A stretch of 32,034 nt of DNA, from NCBI RefSeq assembly GCF_014764705.1, contig NZ_JACXXG010000039.1, forward strand, positions 1 to 32,034, written 5' to 3'. Of the stretch, positions 16,430-24,806 are shown piece by piece. The position numbers were made by a program, and so were the translations under genes. This stretch comes from Stutzerimonas kunmingensis. Lineage in GTDB: Bacteria; Pseudomonadota; Gammaproteobacteria; Pseudomonadales; Pseudomonadaceae. Position 1 is the stretch's first letter, and every line of letters begins with the position of its first letter. A model generated the notes under the pieces. That model was not told the origin of the DNA, did no database searches, and worked only from the letters and a program-made list of their open reading frames with translations.

Positions 16430-16801
16430 ACCGGACGCAGTGTGGAGCACCGATCTGGCGTCGTGTTGTCGTAATGATGGCTGATACTGGCCCGTGCGTG
16501 TAGTCGTGTGTTGCGTTCTTCCAACTGTGCCCATCAGCGGACGCCGGGGAAGCCGGGTTCCAGACTGCCGAGATTGCGGATGCAGACCGGCAGCACCTCG
16601 GCCAGGTCGGCCTCTAGGGGTTCCCAGTGACCGCCCATGTAAGCTGCGGCTAAGGTCAGGTGCTAATTACCGGCGGATCGCGAATCCGCACTGCGGCCAC
16701 CGGTTGCCCGAGCCCAACCGCCAGCGTCGACCGTCCGGTGCTACCAATTCCACGGTGCCTCCGCGACAGTGGCGTCCGATCAGGTCTGACACGGCTTGCA
16801 T
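16430..16801 (-). pseudogene. Cyclopropane-fatty-acid-synthase-like gene, degraded N-terminal piece
   Basis: On the minus strand an ATG at 16801 starts MQAVSDLIGRHCRGGTVELV followed by APDGRRWRLGSG. After a frame change it continues GQPVAAVRIRDPPVIST, and after another LTLAAAYMGGHWEPLEADLA with EVLPVCIRNLGS. This order (GTVELVxPDGRRxRxG, VRIRDP, YMxGxWE) matches the N-terminal domain of cyclopropane-fatty-acyl-phospholipid synthases. The catalytic SAM-binding part is missing and several frameshifts are present. The second IS66 inserted 30 bases upstream of this start. It shares no function with its neighbours and looks like residual background sequence. Confidence 0.5.
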
Positions 16802-16822
16802 GGATCAATGACTTCCTTGGAG

Positions 16823-16830
16823 TTATGAAC
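16823..16830. repeat. Target-site duplication of the second IS66, left copy (TTATGAAC)
   Basis: TTATGAAC immediately before the left end at 16831; repeated at 19379-19386. Confidence 0.9.
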
Positions 16831-16876
16831 GTAACCGTCCGCCGAACCCATCTCCCCGCTTCTTCCAGATAGCGGC

Positions 16877-16907
16877 ATGGTGTGCACCTATTTTTGGTGG
16901 ACACCAT
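16877..16907. promoter_or_regulatory. Palindrome upstream of tnpA in the second IS66
   Basis: ATGGTGT (16877-16883) with CACC pairs with GGTG and ACACCAT (ending 16907) around a T-rich loop. The outer arms and the single G-G mismatch are conserved with the first element. Confidence 0.55.
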
Positions 16908-16932
16908 TTCAAGCCACTTTCTGGAGGGTTTC

Positions 16933-17268
16933 GTGTCTCGACAGCGCCGTACATTCCCCAAGGCTTTCAAGGCCCAGGTCATCGAAGAGTGCGCCCAGTC
17001 CGGTGCTTCCGTCGCCGGCGTGGCGCTCAGCCACGGGCTCAATGCCAACCTGGTGCATAAATGGATTCGTAAGCAGCGCGAGCCGCTACCGGTCGTATCT
17101 GCACGCTTTATCCCGGTGCCGCTCGGCATCCTGCCTTCAGAGCAGGCCAGCTCTGAAGAGCTAACGATACGAATCGAAATCCCCTACCACGCCGGCAGTC
17201 TGTCGGTGCACTGGCCGGTGCAGGACGGCGAAGGCTGTACACGCTTGCTGCGCGGGCTGCTCGCATGA
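16933..17268 (+). CDS. tnpA: IS66 accessory protein TnpA (second element)
   Basis: 111 aa from a GTG at 16933, chosen because TGGAGG lies about 8 bases upstream; the same frame extends back to 16882, into the leader palindrome, without a better start. The N-terminus VSRQRRTFPKAFKAQVIEEC and HTH segment SHGLNANLVHKWIRKQREPL match the TnpA family. The stop overlaps tnpB by 4 bases. Confidence 0.9.
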   Translation: MSRQRRTFPKAFKAQVIEECAQSGASVAGVALSHGLNANLVHKWIRKQREPLPVVSARFIPVPLGILPSEQASSEELTIRIEIPYHAGSLSVHWPVQDGEGCTRLLRGLLA

Positions 17269-17600
17269 TTCGCATCGATCGCATCTGGCTGGCCACCGAG
17301 CCGATGGACATGCGCGCCGGCACCGAAACCGCATTGGCCCGTGTAGTGGCGGTATTCGGTGCGGCCAAGCCACACTGTGCTTATCTGTTCGCCAACCGCC
17401 GCGCCAACCGCATGAAAGTGTTGGTGCATGACGGTGTAGGGATCTGGCTGGCCGCGCGGCGTTTAGATCAGGGCAAGTTTCACTGGCCAGGCATCCGTCA
17501 TGGCTCGGAGGTCGAGCTCGAGAGCGAGCAGCTTCAGGCTTTGGTGCTCGGTTTACCCTGGCAGCGGGTTGGTGCAGCCGGTGCGATCACAGTGCTGTAG
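17265..17600 (+). CDS. tnpB: IS66 Orf2-like protein TnpB (second element)
   Basis: 111 aa, MIRIDRIWLATEPMDMRAGT through YLFANRRANRMKVLVHDGVG and ending near-identically to the first copy. Starts inside the tnpA stop (ATGA). Required accessory factor of IS66 transposition; biochemical role not established. Confidence 0.92.
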   Translation: MIRIDRIWLATEPMDMRAGTETALARVVAVFGAAKPHCAYLFANRRANRMKVLVHDGVGIWLAARRLDQGKFHWPGIRHGSEVELESEQLQALVLGLPWQRVGAAGAITVL

Positions 17601-17661
17601 CGCCGGCCATTAGCCCATCGCTTTATCTGCGCTGATCGCCTGCTCTGGCACAATCAGCGGC

Positions 17662-19221
17662 ATGACTTCCTTGCCCAATCTCAACCAACTGACACCTGAG
17701 CAACTGCGCGCACTCGCTGCGCAGTTGCTGTCGCAAGTCGACACGCTGGGTAAGACGGTTGAAACGATGGGCAAGAAGATCGACCGCGATCAAACCGTCA
17801 TCGAGCAGCTCACCCATGAAATCGCCTGGTTCAAGCGACACAAGTTCGCCAAGCGTAGCGAGCAACTAAGCCCTGACCAGGGCAGCCTGCTGGATGATTT
17901 GCTCGACACGGACATTGCCGCTATCGAGGCGGAGTTGAAAACCCTCAATCCTCCGGCGGCTCCGGCTGAACCCCGCCAACAGCCCAAGCGCGCACCGCTG
18001 CCAGCCCAGTTTCCGCGTACTGTGATCCGTCACGAGCCGCCGAACACTCAATGCGCCTGCGGCTGCCCGCTGCAACGCATCGGCGAAGACATCAGCGAAA
18101 AGCTGGATTACACGCCTGGCGTGTTCACCGTCGAACAGCATGTGCGTGGCAAGTGGGCCTGTCGCCAGTGCGAAACATTGATCCAGGCGCCGGTACCAGC
18201 CCAGGTGATCGACAAGGGCATCCCGACTGCCGGCTTGCTGGCTCATGTCATGGTGGCCAAATACGCCGATCATCTGCCGCTGTACCGGCAAGAGAAGATC
18301 TTTGGCCGTGCGGGTCTGGCTATCGCGCGTTCGACATTGGCGCAGTGGGTCGGACAAACCGGCGTACAGCTCCAACCATTGGTCGATGCCCTGCGCGAGG
18401 CGGTACTGGCGCAAGGCGTGATCCATGCCGACGAAACCCCCGTGCAAATGCTGGCCCCTGGCGAGAAGAAAACCCACCGGGCTTACGTCTGGGCATACTG
18501 CACCACACCCTTCGCCGACCTGAAGGCCGTGGTCTATGACTTCAGCCCAAGCCGTGCAGGTGAGCATGCGCGCAATTTTATGGGTCAGTGGAATGGCAAA
18601 CTGGTCTGCGACGACTTCGCCGGCTACAAGGCCAGCTTCGAGCAGGGCATCACCGAAATTGGCTGCATGGCCCACGCCCGGCGCAAATTTTTCGATCTGC
18701 ACTCAGCGAACAAAAGCCAGTTAGCCGAACAGGCGCTGCACTCCATTGCCGGGCTGTATGAAATCGAGCGGCAAGCACGGCACATGAGCGATGAAGAACG
18801 CTGGCGAATACGCCAGGAAAAGTCTTCACCGATCCTCGATGCGCTGCATGACTGGATGCTGGCCCAGCGTGATCGGGTGCCCAATGGATCAGCCACGGCA
18901 AAAGCCCTGGATTACAGCCTAAAACGCTGGCTAGCGCTGACGCGCTATCTGGAAGATGGAGCCGTGCCCATCGACAACAATCAGGTCGAGAACCAGATTC
19001 GGCCTTGGGCATTGGGGCGCTCGAACTGGCTGTTTGCCGGTTCACTACGCAGCGGCAAACGGGCGGCTGCGATCATGAGCCTGATCCAGTCAGCACGCCT
19101 CAACGGTCACGATCCGTACGCCTACCTGAAGGGCGTGCTCATGCGGCTACCAACGCAGCGGGCAAGCGAAATCAGTCAACTGCTGCCGCATCAGTGGATA
19201 CAGCCTGAAGCAGGCATGTAA
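17662..19221 (+). CDS. tnpC: IS66 DDE transposase TnpC (second element)
   Basis: 519 aa and full length. Coiled-coil N-terminus (about 8-65), zinc-finger-like Cys pairs (CACGC and CRQC), then catalytic Asp257 (HADETPVQML), Asp317/318 (CDDFAGYKAS) and Glu443 (DNNQVENQIRP). The N-terminal coil is slightly shorter than in the first element. The truncated third copy at 29913 is closer to this one than to the first. Confidence 0.95.
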   Translation: MTSLPNLNQLTPEQLRALAAQLLSQVDTLGKTVETMGKKIDRDQTVIEQLTHEIAWFKRHKFAKRSEQLSPDQGSLLDDLLDTDIAAIEAELKTLNPPAAPAEPRQQPKRAPLPAQFPRTVIRHEPPNTQCACGCPLQRIGEDISEKLDYTPGVFTVEQHVRGKWACRQCETLIQAPVPAQVIDKGIPTAGLLAHVMVAKYADHLPLYRQEKIFGRAGLAIARSTLAQWVGQTGVQLQPLVDALREAVLAQGVIHADETPVQMLAPGEKKTHRAYVWAYCTTPFADLKAVVYDFSPSRAGEHARNFMGQWNGKLVCDDFAGYKASFEQGITEIGCMAHARRKFFDLHSANKSQLAEQALHSIAGLYEIERQARHMSDEERWRIRQEKSSPILDALHDWMLAQRDRVPNGSATAKALDYSLKRWLALTRYLEDGAVPIDNNQVENQIRPWALGRSNWLFAGSLRSGKRAAAIMSLIQSARLNGHDPYAYLKGVLMRLPTQRASEISQLLPHQWIQPEAGM

Positions 19222-19230
19222 CCACAGCGG

Positions 19231-19347
19231 TGTATCACCCCAAACAGCCTACCCGTAATAGTCTCGCACTGATTTTTAGGCGTTCACGATGTGATACACG
19301 GCGGGCGTTCAGCGTGTGATACAGCTACCCGTGCAGCCTGTGATACA
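19231..19347. repeat. Iterated TGTGATACA motifs at the right end of the second IS66
   Basis: TGTGATACA occurs at 19290-19298, 19315-19323 and 19339-19347, with start-to-start spacing of 25 and 24 bases. An inverted partial copy, TGTATCAC, lies at 19231-19238. All lie between tnpC and the element end, so they may be transposase-binding sites. They are not present in the first IS66, whose right end is only 30 bases. Confidence 0.65.
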
Positions 19348-19378
19348 GATACGCAAGGTGAATTAGCTAGACGCTTAC

Positions 19379-19386
19379 TTATGAAC
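19379..19386. repeat. Target-site duplication of the second IS66, right copy (TTATGAAC)
   Basis: Identical to 16823-16830 and adjacent to the right end of the element. Confidence 0.9.
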
Positions 19387-19656
19387 AGACTGGGACGGCC
19401 GTTTCTCGATGGGGCCGCTAAGATGTTCATCACGCAGGCTCAGCAGCCAGCTGCGACGTCAATGCCTTAAAGTGTGGGCGAGTCGATCGCCTCTATCTGA
19501 CGCTTACAGAAATGAAATCTTGGCCTAAGCCCTCTGTAAGGAAGAGTTGCCTAAGCTGGAGCCATGAGTGCCTGGTTGAGAGCGGATTTCGCCCGGAGCA
19601 TAGTCAGCAGCCGCCTCTATTTCGTACTCAAGGTGCCTATTACACAGGGTGGTCGC
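19387..19656. other. Non-coding stretch between the second IS66 and the MerR unit
   Basis: Together with flanking sequence, more than 400 bases lack a convincing gene. Before the IS insertion, 19387 onward was continuous with 16822 and would have been the upstream flank of the degraded synthase-like gene. No protein family, tRNA or clear repeat was recognised in this part. Confidence 0.5.
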
Positions 19657-19687
19657 TTGACCTGTGTGTTACACACAGGTGTACAAG
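19657..19687 (+). promoter_or_regulatory. MerR-family-type promoter/operator with 19-bp spacer
   Basis: TTGACC (19657-19662) is a -35 element, followed after exactly 19 bases by TACAAG (19682-19687) as a weak -10. The spacer overlaps a perfect palindrome, ACCTGTGTG-TTA-CACACAGGT (19660-19680). Long 19-20-bp spacers with a centred dyad are the hallmark of promoters activated by MerR-family metal regulators, and the layout closely resembles CadR/PbrR operators. It points toward the merR-like gene at 19796 and the pump at 20268. Confidence 0.7.
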
Positions 19688-19795
19688 ACAATAGAACTAA
19701 TCCTAGGTTAGGCGCGGCAGGTTGATCTGCATCAAGTGCAGGCTGCTGAGATGGTCCACCGTGTTTGCATCGCAATATTCAGTGAGGAGACGACG

Positions 19796-20201
19796 ATGCG
19801 GGTTAACGAGTTGGCTAAAAAGCTCGGAATTAGCGCCGACAGCATTCGCTACTACACCCGTGCCGGGTTTGTAGTGCCCGGAAAAGATCAAACCAATGGT
19901 TATAAGATATATCGTGAACGCGATGAGCAACGTCTTCGCTTCATTTTAAGTGCACGGCGACTAGGTTTTTCTGTGGCCGATGTTGCGCAGAATACTAAAT
20001 GAGGCCGACGGAGGCAAAAGCGCCTGCCCCACGGTGCGCCACCTGTTTGCCCTGCGCCTGCAGCAAACCACGCAACGGTTTGACGATATGCAAAAACTGC
20101 GCAAGCGCATGCTCACTGCACTCAACGAGTGGGGCAGTAAGCCAGACCGGCTGCCCAGCGGCAACAGCCTCTGCCATCTGATTGAAGACTTTACCTCGTA
20201 A
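19796..20201 (+). pseudogene. MerR-family metal-responsive regulator, frameshifted
   Basis: The ATG at 19796 (GAGGAG upstream) starts a MerR helix-turn-helix, MRVNELAKKLGISADSIRYY, with TRAGFVVPGKDQTNGYKIY and a dimerisation start ending GFSVADVAQ. One extra A in AGAATACTA (19990-19993) moves the frame to a stop at 20002. In the next frame the protein continues ILNEADGGKSACPTVRHLFA to an end at 20201. That part holds two Cys, in SACPTV and SLCHLIE, placed like metal ligands of ZntR/CadR-type regulators. Repaired, it would be about 134 aa, normal for the family. A sequencing error is possible; as written the effector-binding half is lost. It precedes the pump by 66 bases. Confidence 0.8.
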
Positions 20202-20267
20202 AGCCCAAGCTCAGCTTGCAGGCGCCTCGGCGGTATTAATTCTGACTTCGGTAATAAGGACTCAACC

Positions 20268-22574
20268 ATGAATCATAGTCCCACTGCTTCCCGCAATCAC
20301 GGCCCTCTGCCACCTACCGGTAACCAAGTGAGCAGCAATACGGCGACCGATCAAACCCTGATTATTGAAGGTACGGGCTGCGCCAGCTGTGTGGGCAAAA
20401 TAGAAAAAGCGCTCATGGCCGTGCCTGGCGTGCAAACGGCGGAAATGAACTTCGCCAACCGCACGGTGCAGGTACAGGGCAGAGCGGCTACCGAGTTGTT
20501 GGTGAAAGCGGTGGAGCAGGCCGGCTACAACGCCAGACCCATGGCCGGTGAGTCGCTAAGCGATGCGCTCGATGAAAAAGAACAAGCCGATTTGGCCTAT
20601 TACCAAAAACTGATGCGGCAAACCTGGGTCGCGCTGGCACTGGGTGTGCCGCTGATGATCTACAGCTTGGTGGTGGGCGAGATGACGGTGACTACTACTG
20701 TCGAGCGTATTGTCTGGCTGGTGGTGGGGCTGCTGACCCTGGCCGTGATGATCGTGTCGGGTCGTCACTTTTACGTGGGTTCCTGGCAGTCCTTTAAAAA
20801 TCACTCCGCCAACATGGACACCCTGATTGCCTTGGGCACCGGCACGGCATGGCTCTACTCCATGGTGGTGGTTTTCGCACCGGACGCAGTGCCTCTGATG
20901 GCGCGGCATGTCTACTTCGAAGCCACTGCCATCATCATCGGTCTGATTGATCTGGGGCTGGCGCTGGAGCTGAAAGCGCGCGGACGCACCAGCGAAGCTG
21001 TCAAACGCCTGATCGGCTTGCAAGCGAAAACCGCACGGGTGATTCGCGACGGCGAAGAATTGGATATTGCGATCGAACAGGTGTTGCTCAACGATTTGGT
21101 GCGCGTACGCCCCGGTGAAAAGATTCCGGTGGACGGAGAGGTGCGGGAAGGTCACACCGCCGTGGATGAATCCATGCTCACCGGCGAACCTATGCCGGTG
21201 GAAAAATCCACTGGCGACAAGTTGGCGGCCGGAACCCTTAACAAAACCGGCACGCTGGTCTTCAAGGCCACCCGCGTGGGCAAAGACACGGCACTGGCGC
21301 AGATCATCGACATGGTCAAGCGTGCGCAAAACTCCAAGCCGCCCATCGGGCGCCTGGCTGATGCAATCTCAGCATATTTTGTGCCGGTTGTGATGATCAT
21401 CGCAGTGCTGAGCGCGCTAACCTGGCTGAATTTCGGGCCAGAACCGGCCATTGCTTTTGCCATCGTCTCGGCCACGACTGTGTTGATTATTGCCTGCCCC
21501 TGCGCACTCGGCCTGGCTACGCCAATGTCGGTTATGGTGGGAGTGGGTAAAGCGGCTGAGGCGGGTGTCCTGATCCGCAACGGTGAGGCGTTGCAAACCG
21601 CTTCCAAGATTAGCGCCATGATTTTGGATAAAACCGGCACCATCACCTTGGGCTCGCCCAAGGTTACCGACATTGTGACCCAGACCGGCTTCAAACAGGA
21701 CCAGGTACTGCAACTGGCAGCCAGCCTGGAGTCCGGATCAGAACATCCACTGGCATTGGCCATTGTTGAATCGGCCAAGGAGCGGAATTTAACCCTCGAC
21801 AAGGTCGAGTCATTCAATGCCATTGCCGGTCAAGGTGTGGAAGCACTGGCCGTCGGCCAGGCGTTGCTGTTCGGCAATGAAAAACTGATGCGTGAGCGCG
21901 GTATCGATGTCGGTGAGTTCATCGAAACGGCCCAGCATCTAGCCAGTGAAGCCAAAACGCCTATGTATTTTGCGGTGGACGGGCGGCTTGCCGCCATCAT
22001 CGCGGTGGCCGACCCCATCAAGGAGGATTCTATTGCGGCCATCAAGCGTCTGCAGAAGAATGGCATTCGCGTGGTCATGCTCACTGGCGACAACCGCGCC
22101 ACCGCCAAAGCCGTGGCGGAAAAGGTGGGTATTAGCGAGTTCTTTGCCGAAGTTCAGCCTGCAGACAAGGCCAACAAGGTGGCCGAACTGCAGATGCAAA
22201 ATGAAATTGTCGGCATGACCGGTGACGGTATCAACGATGCACCGGCGTTGGCGCTGGCCAACGTGGGCTTTGCCATCGGCACGGGTACCGATGTGGCGAT
22301 TGAAAGCGCGGATATCACCCTGATGCGCGGGTCGCTGCACGGTCTGGCTGATGCCATTGCAGTGAGCAAGGCTACCCTGCGCAATATCAAGCAAAACCTG
22401 TTTGGCGCCTTTATCTACAATGTTGCTGGCGTGCCGGTAGCTGCCGGTGTCTTGTTCCCGGTGCTAGGCGTGCTGATGAACCCCGTCATTGCTGGCGCTG
22501 CTATGGCATTTTCCTCCGTTACCGTAGTAACCAATGCCAATCGCCTGCGCCTGTTCAAGGCGCAGGAACATTAA
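20268..22574 (+). CDS. copA: Cu(I)-translocating P1B-type ATPase
   Basis: 768 aa with a ribosome-binding site TAAGGA upstream. It exports Cu(I)/Ag(I) from cytosol to periplasm using ATP. The layout is: a short His/Pro N-terminus, one HMA domain with Cys38 and Cys41 ([13 protein letters not shown]), eight predicted transmembrane helices, actuator TGE ([12 protein letters not shown]), Cys410-Pro-Cys412 in [13 protein letters not shown], phosphorylated Asp454 (DKTGT), [18 protein letters not shown] and [10 protein letters not shown]. Helix 7 has YN ([13 protein letters not shown]) and helix 8 MAFSS, which mark the Cu(I) subgroup P1B-1. Controlled, by inference, by the MerR promoter at 19657. Intact, unlike the relic at 2362. 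Confidence 0.95.
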   Translation: MNHSPTASRNHGPLPPTGNQVSSNTATDQTLIIEGTGCASCVGKIEKALMAVPGVQTAEMNFANRTVQVQGRAATELLVKAVEQAGYNARPMAGESLSDALDEKEQADLAYYQKLMRQTWVALALGVPLMIYSLVVGEMTVTTTVERIVWLVVGLLTLAVMIVSGRHFYVGSWQSFKNHSANMDTLIALGTGTAWLYSMVVVFAPDAVPLMARHVYFEATAIIIGLIDLGLALELKARGRTSEAVKRLIGLQAKTARVIRDGEELDIAIEQVLLNDLVRVRPGEKIPVDGEVREGHTAVDESMLTGEPMPVEKSTGDKLAAGTLNKTGTLVFKATRVGKDTALAQIIDMVKRAQNSKPPIGRLADAISAYFVPVVMIIAVLSALTWLNFGPEPAIAFAIVSATTVLIIACPCALGLATPMSVMVGVGKAAEAGVLIRNGEALQTASKISAMILDKTGTITLGSPKVTDIVTQTGFKQDQVLQLAASLESGSEHPLALAIVESAKERNLTLDKVESFNAIAGQGVEALAVGQALLFGNEKLMRERGIDVGEFIETAQHLASEAKTPMYFAVDGRLAAIIAVADPIKEDSIAAIKRLQKNGIRVVMLTGDNRATAKAVAEKVGISEFFAEVQPADKANKVAELQMQNEIVGMTGDGINDAPALALANVGFAIGTGTDVAIESADITLMRGSLHGLADAIAVSKATLRNIKQNLFGAFIYNVAGVPVAAGVLFPVLGVLMNPVIAGAAMAFSSVTVVTNANRLRLFKAQEH

Positions 22575-22600
22575 CTGTCATAGCGCGAGGGATATAAACC

Positions 22601-22954
22601 ATGTGGCTGATCAATATTGCGGGACTGGCCCTGATTGCCCTGATCGTCTGGTGGTTCTGGCTGTATAAGCCGCAGGAAGTTGCCCTAAACGAGCAGGGTT
22701 TGCTGGTCGTCGTGGAAAACGGCGGCTATACGCCGGCCAATATTCAAGTGCCGGCCAATACTCCGGTCAACCTTACCTTTTTGCGCAAGGATGCATCGCC
22801 TTGTTCCGAGGTGGTGTTGTGGCCTGGCTTGGATATCAGCGAAACCCTCCCCCTGAACAAACCCATACAAGTTGCTCTGCCAGCGCTGAAGGCCGGTGAC
22901 TATGCCTTTCATTGCCAGATGCAAATGTACCGTGGTGCCTTGCACGTGAAATAA
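22601..22954 (+). CDS. Membrane-anchored cupredoxin-domain protein
   Basis: 117 aa with one N-terminal transmembrane helix (about 2-22, IAGLALIALIVWWFWLY), placing the rest in the periplasm. The rest is a cupredoxin fold starting EQGLLVVVENGGYTPANIQV. Likely copper ligands are Cys68 (ASPCSEVV) and His104, Cys105, Met107/Met109 (YAFHCQMQMY), which suggests an unusual Cys-rich, Cu(I)-friendly site compared with the usual Cys-His2-Met of blue proteins. It follows the P-type ATPase by 26 bases, so it probably accepts or buffers copper released by the pump. That role is inferred. Confidence 0.8.
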   Translation: MWLINIAGLALIALIVWWFWLYKPQEVALNEQGLLVVVENGGYTPANIQVPANTPVNLTFLRKDASPCSEVVLWPGLDISETLPLNKPIQVALPALKAGDYAFHCQMQMYRGALHVK

Positions 22955-22998
22955 AGCAGGCGGCAGGCCGGAATTTTCTTTCAGCGTGGAGACAGGAT

Positions 22999-23313
22999 AT
23001 GAGTAACGAAAAAAGTTCTTTCTGGTGGTCGCCTAAAGGGCTAGCTGCGTTGGGTCTGATCGGGGCAGTCAGTTATTTTCTGCTGGTGGAGCATCGCCAA
23101 CATGTATTTGCATTTTTGCCGATTCTAATCATTTTGCTGTGCCCGCTGATGCATATCTTTATGCACGGTGGACATGGCAGGAGGGCGCAGGGCGGTGCAG
23201 AAACGTCAGAGACCATGTCCGGTGATGCCAGTGATGTCAGGCGTGCCGCCTATCAACGTGGGCTGGAAGCGGGCAAACATCAGACTGACCACCATCAACA
23301 CAGAAGGGGCTAG
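22999..23313 (+). CDS. DUF2933-type small membrane protein
   Basis: 104 aa from the ATG at 22999 (GGAGACAGG upstream). Two hydrophobic stretches at about residues 13-28 (GLAALGLIGAVSYFLL) and 37-55 (FAFLPILIILLCPLMHIFM) precede HGGHGRR. The short N-terminus, paired helices and the LCPLMHIFMHGGHG motif are typical of DUF2933. The tail is hydrophilic and His-rich at the end (HQTDHHQH). The function of the family is unknown; it recurs next to copper pumps and methyltransferases. A longer upstream frame to 22912 overlaps the cupredoxin gene and is unlikely. Confidence 0.8.
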   Translation: MSNEKSSFWWSPKGLAALGLIGAVSYFLLVEHRQHVFAFLPILIILLCPLMHIFMHGGHGRRAQGGAETSETMSGDASDVRRAAYQRGLEAGKHQTDHHQHRRG

Positions 23314-23316
23314 GAT

Positions 23317-23973
23317 ATGCACAATGAATCCGCTTATGGTCTCTGGACGTTAGTCATCTTAAATTCAATTATTTTCATTTTTTTTGCGTTCAGTTTTACC
23401 AAGCCGAAAAGTAATACCGATTGGCGCAGCCTGGGCGCATTTTCCGCATTTGTGGTTGCGCTGTTCACCGAAATGTATGGCTTTCCACTGAGCATCTATT
23501 TTCTGTCGGGCTGGCTGACTGAAAAATATCCGGGGGTGGATTTCCTTTCCCATGAAAACGGTCATCTGTGGCATACCCTTTTAGGTTTCGAGGGTAACGC
23601 TCACTGGGACCCGCTGCATATTGCTAGCAACCTTGTCATCGTCCTGGGGTTTTTTATGCTCGCCTCAGCGTGGGCAGTACTGCACAAGGCCCAACAGAGC
23701 CGATCACTGGCCGCCACTGGCTGGTATGCCCGCTGCCGTCACCCGCAATATCTCGCTTTTATCATGATCATGTTCGGCTTTTTACTGCAGTGGCCGACTA
23801 TCCCCACGTTGGTGATGTTCCCGATATTAGTGGTGGTGTATGTGCGACTGGCCAAGCGCGAAGAACAAATGGCGCTCGCAGAATTCGGCGACGAATACCG
23901 CACCTATATGCACAACACACCGGCCTGGATTCCAACAATTAAAACTCTTCAACCCGGTACCAGTAGAACCTGA
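23317..23973 (+). CDS. Isoprenylcysteine carboxyl methyltransferase (ICMT/PEMT)-family membrane protein
   Basis: 218 aa with about five hydrophobic segments. The C-terminal signature is ARCRHPQYLAFIMIMFGF (residues 138-155) and REEQMALAEFGDEYRTYM with ending NTPAWIP, which is the SAM-binding ICMT/PEMT-type fold. It starts only 3 bases after the DUF2933 stop, so the two are co-translated. In bacteria such proteins have no prenylated protein substrate; the substrate here is unknown, and a role at the membrane in copper tolerance is suggested only by linkage to the pump. Confidence 0.85.
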   Translation: MHNESAYGLWTLVILNSIIFIFFAFSFTKPKSNTDWRSLGAFSAFVVALFTEMYGFPLSIYFLSGWLTEKYPGVDFLSHENGHLWHTLLGFEGNAHWDPLHIASNLVIVLGFFMLASAWAVLHKAQQSRSLAATGWYARCRHPQYLAFIMIMFGFLLQWPTIPTLVMFPILVVVYVRLAKREEQMALAEFGDEYRTYMHNTPAWIPTIKTLQPGTSRT

Positions 23974-23983
23974 TGAGGTTGTC

Positions 23984-24134
23984 ATGAAAGGTTCATTGCA
24001 GGCATTGTCATCGCCACCGCACCGGCTACTCTGTAATTGCCAATGAGTATCATCAACATAGCAATAGCACGCAAGGCAAAGACAAGCCTGGTGGCATGAT
24101 ATTGGATCAGGCGCAGATGACGAAAATGACATGA
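23984..24134 (+). pseudogene. Frameshifted relic of a small secreted protein
   Basis: An ATG at 23984 with GAGG about 7 bases upstream starts MKGS, but the signal-peptide-like continuation IAGIVIATAPATL is in a second frame, and the mature part VIANEYHQHSNSTQGKDKPG with MILDQAQMTKM is in a third. Two single-base indels would restore one protein of about 50 or more residues with signal peptide, His and Met. It directly follows the methyltransferase, so it was probably the last gene of that operon. Family not identified. Confidence 0.45.
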
Positions 24135-24759
24135 ACTGCGGCGGCTGCCAGTACCCCGACTCGTGCCACTTTCGAACCTGCATCCACTTCCAACCAACAA
24201 GGGCTTTATGATTCCGGCAGTAACAAGCGCAAAGGTGACTGCTGTTGGTCATGAAAGCTGTAGGCGGCTTATTGCCAGTACGGTTGCACACGGGACAGAG
24301 ATAGGACGAGGGGTGAGGGATGCTACCAAAGTGCCGCCGGTGCGATCAGTTATAGTGTTCAGAGTCCAATGGGAGATGAGTGATGAGCGAGAGCAAGCAT
24401 CGTCTGAGTGTTTCTCATTGGACTTATCGCCGCCCCGTTATATCGATTGCGTTCAGGTAGCTACATCCCACGCCTAAGTGCACGTACGCCACCATACACA
24501 CCGCTGCCGGATGGTATTGGCTCGTAGATTGAAGCTGTCGTCGTTAATGCAGGCGGTGCTTTTTCAGTTTGCCAGCGGTGCGAGATTTCCGCCGCGATTC
24601 GCTCAGAGAGAGAAGAGAACAGCGAATGCGATAACAACGGGCCCTGGGCTTTCTTTACTACTGGTAGACGTTTGAGCGGATGACTCGCTCTTGGCTATTG
24701 ACGGTAGCGTGTGCGTTTTTTCGGTACTAGGCAGTCTGCTTTTGATTCTGACTTTCCGG
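24135..24759. other. Non-coding stretch between the pump cassette and the csp gene
   Basis: About 620 bases with no convincing gene. Open frames here have no ribosome-binding sites, recognisable motifs or conserved composition. A short inverted pair, GTCCAATG (24363) and CATTGGAC (24416), is the only structure noticed. Confidence 0.5.
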
Positions 24760-24790
24760 CTCTGGCACCACCAGCGTGGTTGTGCCAGAG
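24760..24790. terminator. Long hairpin just downstream of csp
   Basis: A 14-base arm CTCTGGCACCACCA (24760-24773) pairs with TGGTTGTGCCAGAG (24777-24790), with one mismatch and a 3-base loop. It lies 16 bases past the csp stop on the minus strand. It has no T-run, but position and strength make it a likely 3'-end or mRNA-stabilising structure. Confidence 0.55.
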
Positions 24791-24806
24791 CATTGAGTTA
24801 TGGGTG

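Larger units (their letters stand above)
16831..19378 (+). mobile_element. Complete second IS66-family insertion sequence (2548 bp)
   Basis: Bounded by GTAACCGTCCGCC at the left and the complement of GTAAGCGTCTAGC at the right, with the 8-bp duplication TTATGAAC outside. It encodes tnpA, tnpB and tnpC in the same arrangement as the element at 3408 but is a different species of IS66. Proteins are about 80-85% alike by eye, and it has a longer right end of about 155 bases after tnpC, with iterated motifs. All genes appear intact. Confidence 0.92.

Noticed and set aside
24163..24675. Short plus-strand frames of 65-104 codons
   Set aside because: No recognisable domain, signal or ribosome-binding site; composition looks non-coding.
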